A stretch of DNA of 12,458 nt from an uncultured Methanobrevibacter sp. (GCA_900317865.1 ONIK01000089.1:1-12458), one strand, 5' to 3'. Counted from the first letter of the stretch, positions 1 through 7,951 are shown. Numbers and translations are program-made. Notes: generated from the letters alone by a model not told the origin.

Positions 1-364
1 CTTTTTTACCAATTTCATTAAATACCGCATCCTCAGTACTTGAAATAATGTTTACTGGTTTGGTTATGTTTACTTTATAAGCCTCACCAGTGAAAGTACC
101 TTGGAAGTCCAAAGTAGATCCTGCACTGACATTGTCATTCAACTCACCATCAGCAGTGAAATAGTTGCCGAATGTCTGGTTTGTAATAACAAATGTGTCT
201 GCAGCACCTAGGCTTTCATCAATTCCTTGAGAAAGACCAATTTCAGAGACTGATGCATCACTTGCAACAATATCTGAAGTATTATCTGCTGCACTTACTG
301 TATTAACAGCCAAAATTGCCATTAACACAATAAATAAGCATAAAATTTTTTTATTCGATTTCAT
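1..364 (-). CDS. Adhesin-like secreted protein, N-terminal part (runs off left edge)
   Basis: The minus strand reads open from ATG at 364-362 to the window edge, 121 codons. The protein begins MKSNKKILCLF and continues through a hydrophobic stretch to VNTVSAAD, a classic signal peptide with an Ala-X-Ala-like cleavage region. The mature part has Asn/Thr/Ser-rich segments such as NQTFGNYF, DGELNDNVSAG and GTFTGEAYKVNITKPVNI. These match the N-terminal region of the large adhesin-like surface proteins that are abundant in Methanobrevibacter, where they are thought to contact host tissue or other microbes. A GTGAT Shine-Dalgarno-like stretch lies a few bases before the ATG, and TATA-like boxes lie upstream on the minus strand. 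The repeats and cell-wall-binding domain of such proteins would lie outside the window, so size and domain layout are unknown. It is divergent from the NRPS and probably unrelated to it. Confidence 0.8.
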   Translation of the reverse strand, partial: MKSNKKILCLFIVLMAILAVNTVSAADNTSDIVASDASVSEIGLSQGIDESLGAADTFVITNQTFGNYFTADGELNDNVSAGSTLDFQGTFTGEAYKVNITKPVNIISSTEDAVFNEIGKK

Positions 365-419
365 GATATCACATCAAATTAGTAAAGTATAATTTAATCA
401 ATGTAAAATATTCTTTACG

Positions 420-455
420 ACATATATATTTGTTCAAAGAACTATATAAAAATTT
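420..455 (-). promoter_or_regulatory. Putative promoter of the adhesin-like gene (TATA boxes)
   Basis: On the minus strand this stretch holds TTTTTATATAG (about 455-443) and, further down, AAATATATATG (about 431-421). Either could be an archaeal TATA box, placing transcription starts roughly 30-60 bases before the ATG at 364. No strong purine-rich BRE is visible before either, so the exact box is uncertain. Confidence 0.4.
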
Positions 456-561
456 TGAAAAATCTAAAAATTTAGGAAAAAAACACCTCAAATATAATTG
501 AATATATAATCAAATATAACATTAAATAAAATAGGCAAAGTTATTATTCATCACATCACAT

Positions 562-576
562 AACAAATTATATGAT
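562..576 (+). promoter_or_regulatory. Weak candidate TATA box for the NRPS gene
   Basis: AACAAATTATATGATT lies about 60 bases before the ATG at 634, which gives a reasonable distance for an archaeal promoter. The whole divergent region 365-633 is very AT-rich and offers other possible boxes (for example around 500-525), so this assignment is tentative. I see no operator-like palindrome in the region. Confidence 0.25.
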
Positions 577-633
577 TAATTAAAGTTAGAGATATTTCTA
601 ATATCAGTCCATGATTTTCAAATCAGTGATTAA

Positions 634-1105
634 ATGAAACCTAAAACCATTAAATTAAAATTGGATAATATTTACAACTTAAATAATAATTCAGATTCCT
701 CCACAGAAAATATTGAAAATAATTATTTATCTTCACAGGAGTTTGAAAATGATACTGATTACTGGAAAAATTATCTTTCAGAATACTGATTACTGGAAAA
801 ATTATCTTTCAGACATTGGAAATTATGTCAGATTTCACAATATCAAATCAGATGTTTACAAAAGCATAAAAATTCCATTTAAAAATGAAAGATATATTGA
901 TTTTTTAAAAAAGCATTCCGTTTCCAGATTTGAGTTTATAGCTGCAATTCTTTCACTATATTTATCCAGAATCGACAGAACAGAAGGATGTCTCTTAAAA
1001 ACAATGGTTTCAGATGATTTATCATATAAGAACACAATATTAAAAATCAAATATTTTAAAGACAGCACATTTACTGATTATTTAAATGAAAGATGTTCTG
1101 ATTGA
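634..1105 (+). pseudogene. Disrupted 5' end of the NRPS gene (partial first condensation domain, two frameshifts)
   Basis: Translation probably began at ATG 634, just after GTGAT (626-630), a Shine-Dalgarno-like motif. That frame encodes MKPKTIKLKLDNIYNL and on to DTDYWKNYLS, then stops at 787-789 inside the second copy of a 31-bp tandem duplication. The reading continues in the next frame with DIGNYVRFHN to TFTDYLNE, and stops at 1103-1105. It continues in the third frame from 1086 with MKDVLIDAVKHTKVDITNYV. Joined, these segments read as the C-terminal lobe of a condensation domain (YW..L, FIAAILSLYLSRI, then the HTKVDI/VEDIL stretch). The N-terminal lobe with HHxxxDG is absent, and a TAA lies directly before ATG 634, so this C domain was already half-length before the frameshifts. 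A GGAG before ATG 749 could permit re-initiation in the second frame. Assembly error is the main alternative. Confidence 0.75.
752..813 (+). repeat. Exact 31-bp tandem duplication (two copies: 752-782 and 783-813)
   Basis: The unit runs from ATACTGATTACTGG to TATCTTTCAGA and occurs twice with no mismatch and no gap. Because 31 is not a multiple of three, the second copy shifts the frame by one and creates a stop at 787-789. Removing one copy restores a continuous reading from DTDYWKNYLS into DIGNYV. A copy this exact is either recent in the genome or an assembly artefact. Confidence 0.95.
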
Positions 1106-4100
1106 TGCGGTTAAACATACTAAAGTCGACATCACCAATTATGTTGAAGACATATTATCCTATTATTCCATTTATGACTTTAGTGATATGGGAAATATCA
1201 GCATTTTAACCGGTAGAGATTCTGCCCTAACATTGAACATCTACTCCGATTCACTGGAGCTGATTTATAATTGCGATTTGTTTTCAGACATTTACATGAA
1301 ACATATGGCAGCCAATATTGAATCTTTAATAGCTGCTGAGGTAAATGATTCCAGCCAACCTATAAACCGGATAAATATTCTTTCAGGTGATGAGATTGCA
1401 TTACTTTCCAAGTTCAGCAAAGGAAAAACCGTTGAAGTTGATGAAGATAAAACACTATCAAAAGCATTTCGTGAACATGCAACAGCAAATCCCGAATCAC
1501 TTGCAATTGATGACGGAATTAACCGAGTAACTTATGGCGAACTGGAACACACAAGCAATTCCATTGCTCATGATTTACAAAATAATTACAATATCTCTTT
1601 AGGAAGTCATGTTGGCTTGATGCTTCCCCGCAACTATCATTTTCCGGAACTGGTTTTGGCATTAAATAAACTTGGAGCCTGTTTTATCCCAATTGACAAT
1701 TCATACCCAGATAAACGTATTGAACACATGTTAGGCATTAGTGAAACTGAATGCATCATTACAACTAAAGAACTTGCCAAATCACATGATTTTAAAATAA
1801 GTACAATTTGCATAGAGGATTTAAACGATGACCTGGATGTTAAACTGGATATTGCAGGTAATGGTGATGATTTGTTTGCAATATTTTTTACTTCAGGAAC
1901 ATCCGGCCTTCCCAAAGGAGTAATGATTTCAAACAGACAGATGACTATGGCTTCCTTTTCCTTTAAACATATTTTTAATTTGTCATATGGCGATGTTTTA
2001 GGATGTTATCTCAGTTTCAGTTTCGTTGCATCAGTCGTAATCTATGCTTCATTAATATTAGGATGCGGTTCAAGAATATTCAACGAAAAAGAGCAAAAAG
2101 ACAGCTTGTTGCTTATTAAAGAACTTAAAGAAAATCATATCAACAGTTTAATCCTGCCTCCAAGCCTTGGTATTCCCATCATTGAAAATGAAGATTTGAA
2201 ACTGGACTATCTTGTTTTGGCAGGTGCCAAATTAAGCGAATTAATCGAAAAGGAAAAACACACAAAAATAGTTAATTTTTATGGAACAACAGAAATCATA
2301 TTCGCCACTAGAAAAATTTATGATTTGAATGATATTGAAAGCAATTATGTGCCTATAGGCAGACCAATTACAAATACATGGGTTTACATTTTAGATAAAG
2401 ATGGAAATCAGATGCCATTAAGTGTTCCGGGAGAAATTTGTGTTTCAAGCAAACAGATAAGTCCGGGATATTACAATAATCCGGAACTGACAAACAATGT
2501 CTTTGTTGATAACCCTCACTGCACATGCAAATCCAATGAAAGAATGTATCGAACGGGAGATATTGGATTTTATAATTTTAATGGTGAAATCGAAATTATC
2601 GGACGTGAAGACGATCAGTTATCAGTTAAAGGATTCCGTATTGAATCTGATGAAATTTTAAGCATAATGAAACAATACCCTGAAATTTCTGACATTTATC
2701 TTGATGTTGGTTATGATAATCTTATAGCATACTACACAGTTAACAAAGAATTTGATATTGATAGAGTTAAAGAGAAACTGAAAGATGAATTGCCTCAGTA
2801 TATGCTACCTTCACTTTTTGTTGAACTGAAAGAAATCCCATTAAATCCCAATGGTAAAATAGATAAATTTTCACTTAAGGAAAATAATGTTGAAACCAAT
2901 ATCGGCGATGATGTGCTGAATACTGTGGTAAATTCCATTAAAGAAGTTTTACACAGAGATTCTGTTTTAATAGATGATGATTTAGTGGCATTGGGAGGAA
3001 CTTCATTATCAGCAATGAACATGCAGATCCTATTGAAAGAAAGACTGGGCGTTGATATATATTCCCGCGACATAATGGAGCTTAAAACACCAGTAAACAT
3101 TACCAACCACATCAAATATAATCTTGATGTTTACTCATCAGTTGACGTCAATTACAGCTTTGAGGATTTTTGTCCGTTATCTGAGTCCCAGCTGAATGTA
3201 TATCTGGATGAAATGGTTAACGACATGGGCAGCGCCTATAACAATCCATTCATGATAGAATTCAATAAGCATTATTCAAGTGATGAAATTAGAAAAGCAA
3301 TTGATAAATTATTGGATGCCTATCCTGTTTTATCTGCACGTGTAATACATGACAATGAAGTCTTATCATTTGCTTTTAATGCAAAACCACAGATTACAAA
3401 TGGATTAAAAAATGATATTGCATCTTTTGTTCAGCCATTTGAACTGGAAAAATCCTTATCCAGATTCCTTATAGTGGAAAATAATGAATCAACTAATCTG
3501 TGTGCCGATTTCCACCATTTAATCGTTGATGGAAGCTCTGCAAACATCATATTCAATAGCTTAATATCAATTCTGGAAGGCAGAGACGTTGACTTTATTG
3601 ACAACGGAGTTTTAAGACAGATTTCATTTGAAGAACATATTGATTCCAAATATATGGAAAATGCACGTGAATTCTTTGATTTGATGTTGAGTGATGCTGA
3701 TGAAACATATGAACTATTGCCATGCGTGAAAACTGATGATGAGAATGATTTCAAGTATAGTGAGACTTTCAACATTGATAATGACAAACTGAACTCTTTT
3801 ATCAATAATCATTCCATTACTCCAAACCAGTTTTTCTCAAGCATTTTTGCCTATACTTTATCAAGATTTACTGCTTCTTCCAAAGTTTTATTCAATCTTA
3901 TTGATGACGGCAGAGGACATATTGATTTATCCAAGTCTGCAGGAATGTTTGTTCGAACATTACCACTACTTATCGACTGTAAAAATCAAAAAATCGATTC
4001 TTTTTTAAATAATTCAAGCACACTGATAAATTCAGTCATGAATTATGATTTCTATCCTTTCCGCATTCTTGCCAGTGAATATGATTTGAACTCAGACATT

Positions 4101-7100
4101 TTATTCCAATATTCCCACAACCTTTTTTACAGTTTAATAAATGAAGATGAACAGAATTATAAAGTCAGTGAGTTAAGGCATGACGTGATTGGAGATTTGT
4201 CATTTTATATTTTCAACGTGAAAAAGGACAAACTGGGAATCCGGATTTTATACTCTGAAAAATTCTCCAGGGACTTCATCGAACATTTTGCACAATCATA
4301 CAAACTGATTTTAAAAGAGATTATGGATGCAGAAGTTTTATCAGACATTAATTACACTTTAAAATCCGATTTAGATATTTTAAATAGCTATAATCAGACA
4401 CAAAATGATTTAAATTACAATGATGTTCTGGATGCATTCAACGACAATCTGGTTAAATATCCGGACAATAAACTTGTATCCTTCAAAGACAGGTCATATT
4501 CATACAGTGAAGGAGCATTTATTGCAGATAAACTGGCCAAAAGATTAATCGAATCAAGAATTAATTTACAGGATTCTGTTTCTTTTCTGGTTGAGCGTTC
4601 TGAATTATATATGTTATGTACATTGGGAATTTTATCTGCAGGATGTGTTTATGTTCCTTTAGATGACACATTACCTGATGAACGCATTAAATTCATGTTA
4701 AATGACAGCGATTCCCGCATTGTTATTGTCAGTGATGAGACTTACGAACGTGCACAGAATTTAACAGATGAACATACAGTTCTTTTAAATATTTCAGAGA
4801 TTATTAAAGAAGATATTGGAACTTTATCAAAATTACCTGTTGTTTATGGTGATTTGGCATGTATATTGTATACAAGCGGTACTACCGGCATTCCCAAAGG
4901 TGTAAAAATTAGAAGAAAGGGAATCAACAACTTTGTTGACTATTACGTTAATGAATACAATATGCATAATGATTCGACATTCGGACTATTTTCTTCCATA
5001 GGTTTTGATGTAGGTGCAATAAGAGGTATTTGTGCACCGATATACGGGGGATCCTCTTTGGATATCATTCCAAATGAAATCAGACTGAATATGGATAAAA
5101 TAAATAAACATTTCATCAATAGGAAAGTTACCCATACAACACTGCCTACCCAGGTTGCAAGAATGTTTATCGATGAAATTGAAAGCACTTCATTAAAAGT
5201 TTTAAATACGGGTGGGGAAAAACTGGGCGATATTGATTATGCCACAGATTATTCATTTATTGATTCTTATGGACCGACAGAATGCAGTGTAGCGGTTTAT
5301 GACATTGAAGTGAAAGATAAAATAGATTCATCATCCATAGGCCATTTATTCACCAATACTAAAGGATATATTTTGGATGATGAAAACAGACGTGTGCCGA
5401 TTGGTGCTGTCGGAGAATTATGCATTGCAGGCAATCAAATAGCTGACGGATATCTGAATCGTGGAAAGGAAACAGATGACTCATTTGTGAAAAACCCATT
5501 CGACACCAATGAAGAATACAATGTAATGTATCGCACAGGAGATCTGGTGAGAGTACTTCCTGACGCTACTCTCGGCATTGTCGGACGTCGAGACGGACAG
5601 GTTAAAATACGTGGAAATCGTGTAGAGCTATCGGAAGTCGAGGAAATAATTCTTGAAATGGACAAAATCAAGGAAGTAACTGTTCAGACAATCAATAATG
5701 ATGGAAACAATGAACTGGTAGCATATATCGTTTCTAAAGACGGACATGATTACACAGATGAAATTCGAAGCCATGTTGGTGAAAATAAGCCGGATTATAT
5801 GGTGCCTTCATTTGTCGTTGAATTGGAGGAGATTCCTTTAACGGTTAACGGCAAAGTTGACAAACGTGCTTTACCTGAAGTTGACAGGACCAGCCTGCAT
5901 GAAGAATACGTTGCTCCAAGGAATAAAAAAGAAAGAGACATTGTAAACGCCTTTGAAAACATATTTAACAGAGAAAAAATCAGCATTTATGATGATTTTA
6001 TTCGTTTGGGAGGAGATTCCTTAATTGCCATTAAGCTCTTGTCTTATCTTGAAGAGTATGATGTTACTACCTCAGAAATATTTAATTTACGTACCCCTGC
6101 AGCTATTGCAGACAACATTAAGGATATTTCTATGGATTTGGACATTTATTCATTGGATGAAGGATGTCCTTTGAATTCAGATCAGGCCAATCTCTTTGCA
6201 GACAGCATAATCAATGACAATTTTGATTTTTATCAGATCCCAAATTATATAAGGATTCCTAAAAAATACGGCCTTGAAAAGATACTTGAAGCACTGGATA
6301 AAATGTTCGAATTGCATCCGATTTTAAATATGCATTTAAGTGAATATTATGGAATAAGAGAGAAAAAAAGTCTGCATACAAGAATTCAAGATAATATCAA
6401 TGTAATTAAAGAATTGGGAAACTCCAACAGTGAAAAGAATGGAAAGGATGAAATTCTAAAAATACTTCGAAATAAAGGATGGAACATCAAGAGCATTATT
6501 GAAATGATTCCTATTGTGCTGAGACTATTCAAAGGCGAATATCCATACATGGTAAAAGGATCAAAACCCCCAATTTCCATTGAACACGACTATAATGAAG
6601 ATATAGTTAAAAATTTCCTTGATGAACCTCTTGATTTATATAACTATTTATCCAGATTTAAAATTGTTGAAACGGATGATTCTTATATGCTGATGGCCAA
6701 ATTCCACCATATTATTTTTGACGGAATATCATCAAATGTATTTAAACATGATTTTCAGGTTCTGCTTGACGGCGGAAAAGTCAAAACGGATGAATCATTT
6801 TTAAGAACGGCTGCATTTACCCATCAGGTAAAAAATACAGACCAATACAGCGAAGCTGTTGACTTCTATAATTCCATGTTCAGTGCCCTTGGTGATGTAA
6901 AGGGCTTAATTAAAGATAATTCTTCAGAAGGATTTAGCATAAACACATTTGATTTTAAATTAAACAAAGATGCCCTTAAATCATTTTTAGACAAAACAGG
7001 ACTAAGTGAAAATGCACTATTCACCAGCGTTTTTGCATACACATTATCCAGATTTTCCGCAAGCGATACAGTTTCATTTTCCATGATCGATAATGGACGA

Positions 7101-7541
7101 GACAGATTTAATGATTATGATTCCATAGGACTATATGCTGGCGTTGTGCCTTTATTGATAAACTGCAAAGACCAGAGCATCTCTTCATACGTCCAGTATT
7201 CATCCAACATTGTTTATAATGCGTTGAAGTACAATTATTATCCAATCTTTCTGATTTCGACGAAATATGGATTTGATGTTGATATAATATTCCAGTATGT
7301 GCCTGAATGGATCAGCTATGACGTAGTTGACGATGAAAGTATTGGACTTTTCTCTTCAGAAGGTACGGGCGACATTATCAATGATTTGCTGGGAAGCACA
7401 GATAATCTGATTGCCGAATTTATTGTCCAGATGTTTCAAAAAGGTGAAGATTATAGCTTAATGTTTGTGTATTCAAATGATCATTCTTATAAAATGGTTA
7501 AAGATTTTGCAGACACATATAATCTGGTTTTATCAAAATAG
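1086..7541 (+). CDS. Two-module nonribosomal peptide synthetase, (partial C)-A-T-C-A-T-C
   Basis: This large cytoplasmic multidomain enzyme would activate two carboxylic acid substrates as adenylates, load them on phosphopantetheine arms and condense them. Domains by residue from 1086: tail of a first C domain, 1-100; A1, about 115-620 (TSGTSGLPKG 269-278, NFYGTTE 397-403, YRTGD, NPNGK with Lys591); T1 with LGGTS Ser640; C2, about 690-1100 (HHLIVDG from His810); A2, about 1110-1620 (TSGTTGIPKG from 1263, GFDVG with Asp1308, YGPTE 1395-1399, Lys1590); T2 with LGGDS Ser1645; C3, about 1688-2151 (HHIIFDG from His1874). There is no thioesterase, reductase, epimerase or trailing T domain; the protein ends after C3. 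A1 lacks the usual Asp of the FDxS motif. ATG 1086 is only the first start in the long open frame and lacks a good ribosome binding site; the ancestral start is probably 634. The product is unknown. A MATE exporter gene lies next to it, convergent. Confidence 0.93.
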   Translation: MKDVLIDAVKHTKVDITNYVEDILSYYSIYDFSDMGNISILTGRDSALTLNIYSDSLELIYNCDLFSDIYMKHMAANIESLIAAEVNDSSQPINRINILSGDEIALLSKFSKGKTVEVDEDKTLSKAFREHATANPESLAIDDGINRVTYGELEHTSNSIAHDLQNNYNISLGSHVGLMLPRNYHFPELVLALNKLGACFIPIDNSYPDKRIEHMLGISETECIITTKELAKSHDFKISTICIEDLNDDLDVKLDIAGNGDDLFAIFFTSGTSGLPKGVMISNRQMTMASFSFKHIFNLSYGDVLGCYLSFSFVASVVIYASLILGCGSRIFNEKEQKDSLLLIKELKENHINSLILPPSLGIPIIENEDLKLDYLVLAGAKLSELIEKEKHTKIVNFYGTTEIIFATRKIYDLNDIESNYVPIGRPITNTWVYILDKDGNQMPLSVPGEICVSSKQISPGYYNNPELTNNVFVDNPHCTCKSNERMYRTGDIGFYNFNGEIEIIGREDDQLSVKGFRIESDEILSIMKQYPEISDIYLDVGYDNLIAYYTVNKEFDIDRVKEKLKDELPQYMLPSLFVELKEIPLNPNGKIDKFSLKENNVETNIGDDVLNTVVNSIKEVLHRDSVLIDDDLVALGGTSLSAMNMQILLKERLGVDIYSRDIMELKTPVNITNHIKYNLDVYSSVDVNYSFEDFCPLSESQLNVYLDEMVNDMGSAYNNPFMIEFNKHYSSDEIRKAIDKLLDAYPVLSARVIHDNEVLSFAFNAKPQITNGLKNDIASFVQPFELEKSLSRFLIVENNESTNLCADFHHLIVDGSSANIIFNSLISILEGRDVDFIDNGVLRQISFEEHIDSKYMENAREFFDLMLSDADETYELLPCVKTDDENDFKYSETFNIDNDKLNSFINNHSITPNQFFSSIFAYTLSRFTASSKVLFNLIDDGRGHIDLSKSAGMFVRTLPLLIDCKNQKIDSFLNNSSTLINSVMNYDFYPFRILASEYDLNSDILFQYSHNLFYSLINEDEQNYKVSELRHDVIGDLSFYIFNVKKDKLGIRILYSEKFSRDFIEHFAQSYKLILKEIMDAEVLSDINYTLKSDLDILNSYNQTQNDLNYNDVLDAFNDNLVKYPDNKLVSFKDRSYSYSEGAFIADKLAKRLIESRINLQDSVSFLVERSELYMLCTLGILSAGCVYVPLDDTLPDERIKFMLNDSDSRIVIVSDETYERAQNLTDEHTVLLNISEIIKEDIGTLSKLPVVYGDLACILYTSGTTGIPKGVKIRRKGINNFVDYYVNEYNMHNDSTFGLFSSIGFDVGAIRGICAPIYGGSSLDIIPNEIRLNMDKINKHFINRKVTHTTLPTQVARMFIDEIESTSLKVLNTGGEKLGDIDYATDYSFIDSYGPTECSVAVYDIEVKDKIDSSSIGHLFTNTKGYILDDENRRVPIGAVGELCIAGNQIADGYLNRGKETDDSFVKNPFDTNEEYNVMYRTGDLVRVLPDATLGIVGRRDGQVKIRGNRVELSEVEEIILEMDKIKEVTVQTINNDGNNELVAYIVSKDGHDYTDEIRSHVGENKPDYMVPSFVVELEEIPLTVNGKVDKRALPEVDRTSLHEEYVAPRNKKERDIVNAFENIFNREKISIYDDFIRLGGDSLIAIKLLSYLEEYDVTTSEIFNLRTPAAIADNIKDISMDLDIYSLDEGCPLNSDQANLFADSIINDNFDFYQIPNYIRIPKKYGLEKILEALDKMFELHPILNMHLSEYYGIREKKSLHTRIQDNINVIKELGNSNSEKNGKDEILKILRNKGWNIKSIIEMIPIVLRLFKGEYPYMVKGSKPPISIEHDYNEDIVKNFLDEPLDLYNYLSRFKIVETDDSYMLMAKFHHIIFDGISSNVFKHDFQVLLDGGKVKTDESFLRTAAFTHQVKNTDQYSEAVDFYNSMFSALGDVKGLIKDNSSEGFSINTFDFKLNKDALKSFLDKTGLSENALFTSVFAYTLSRFSASDTVSFSMIDNGRDRFNDYDSIGLYAGVVPLLINCKDQSISSYVQYSSNIVYNALKYNYYPIFLISTKYGFDVDIIFQYVPEWISYDVVDDESIGLFSSEGTGDIINDLLGSTDNLIAEFIVQMFQKGEDYSLMFVYSNDHSYKMVKDFADTYNLVLSK

Positions 7542-7608
7542 ATATGTAAAATGGCAATTTAATATTTAATTAAATAATATCACACAAAAAGAAATTTAGA
7601 ACTATTAA

Positions 7609-7680
7609 ATGAGTATTCAACCAAATAATGCTTCAAAAAATAGACGGATTAAAAAAACTAAATCAATAGCTAACATTTGA
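7609..7680 (+). other. Intergenic stretch after the NRPS with only a doubtful 23-codon ORF
   Basis: Between the NRPS stop and the promoter near 7685 the sequence is AT-rich and shows no clear terminator. A 23-codon ORF (MSIQPNNASKNRRIKK...) is present but has no Shine-Dalgarno sequence and no recognisable similarity. I do not regard it as a gene. Confidence 0.2.
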
Positions 7681-7684
7681 CAGT

Positions 7685-7710
7685 ACCGGAAAAAACAATA
7701 TATTTATATA
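7685..7710 (+). promoter_or_regulatory. Archaeal BRE/TATA-like promoter ahead of the 32-bp repeat array
   Basis: ACCGGAAAAAA (BRE-like) is followed by a TATATTTATATA box ending at 7710. Initiation about 25 bases downstream would fall near 7730-7738, directly before the first repeat at 7740. The same TACCGGAAA word precedes a TTTATATA box at 9620-9638, which supports both as real promoters. The spacing between BRE and the best TATA here is longer than ideal unless the box is taken as the ATATATTT slightly upstream. Confidence 0.5.
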
Positions 7711-7739
7711 CTATGAATTCAAATGTAATTATATATTTT

Positions 7740-7924
7740 AATAAGCCTCAATACAAGAGTCCTAAAAAATTAATAAGCCTCAATACAAGAGTCCTAAAAA
7801 ATTAATAAGCCTCAATACAAGAGTCCTAAAAAATTACCTAAAAAATTAATAAGCCTCAATACAAGAGTCCTAAAAAATTAATAAGCCTCAATACAAGAGT
7901 CCTAAAAAATTAATAAGCCTCAAT
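7740..7924 (+). repeat. 32-bp tandem repeat array (five full units plus a partial sixth)
   Basis: Units start at 7740, 7772, 7804, 7848 and 7880, each 32 bp and identical, with core CCTCAATACAAGAGTCC followed by TAAAAAATT. A sixth partial unit starts at 7912 and diverges after CCTCAATT. Between units 3 and 4 lies a 12-bp insert (7836-7847) that duplicates the unit's own tail. Adjacent units touch with no unique spacers, so this is not a CRISPR. The unit length is not a multiple of three and stops occur in it, so it is not coding. Each unit gives a T6 run on the minus strand, downstream of the MATE gene. Confidence 0.93.
7901..7911 (-). terminator. Likely first terminator of the MATE transcript (T6 in repeat unit 5)
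   Basis: On the minus strand the MATE stop codon is followed after about 65 bases by AATTTTTTAGG, the T6 of the last full repeat unit (A6 at 7904-7909 on plus). Four further T6 tracts follow, one per unit. Oligo-T tracts terminate archaeal transcription, so the array may act as stacked terminators. Confidence 0.4.
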
Positions 7925-7951
7925 TAATGAGTAACTTTTTTTCACTTTTTT
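7920..7951 (+). terminator. Oligo-T terminator after the repeat array
   Basis: A short CTCA-ATTAA-TGAG stem-loop (about 7920-7932) is followed by TAAC, T7 at 7936-7942 and T6 at 7946-7951. Archaeal RNA polymerase terminates at oligo-T tracts, so this would stop plus-strand transcripts, from the repeat promoter or from the NRPS, before the convergent MATE gene. Confidence 0.55.

Larger units (their letters stand above)
7733..7951 (+). ncRNA. Candidate small RNA made of the 32-nt repeats
   Basis: A BRE/TATA-like promoter ends at 7710, the array begins about 30 bases later, and the array is followed by T7 (7936-7942) and T6 (7946-7951). Together these would define a transcript of about 200 nt consisting almost only of the repeats. 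The unit itself shows little stable secondary structure, only a three-base CTC/GAG pairing. This is inference from layout; no known RNA family is recognised. Confidence 0.3.

Noticed and set aside
713..1105. Independent small gene of 130 residues
   Set aside because: From DYWKNYL onward it reads as condensation-domain sequence continuous with the flanking frames; its first residues arise from the duplication-shifted frame.
1086..1105. Programmed ribosomal frameshift site in the NRPS
   Set aside because: There is no slippery heptamer with a downstream structure, and the upstream 31-bp duplication already breaks the frame, so mutation is simpler.
2795..3805. Minus-strand ORFs of 106 and 124 residues inside the NRPS
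   Set aside because: They are shadows of the NRPS coding frame, Ser-rich as expected from antisense reading, with no start signals.
7609..7680. 23-residue ORF after the NRPS
   Set aside because: Too short, no Shine-Dalgarno sequence, no recognisable motif, and AT-rich chance ORFs are common here.
7740..7924. CRISPR array
   Set aside because: The 32-bp units are directly joined with no unique spacers; this is a simple tandem repeat despite cas6 lying 3 kb away.
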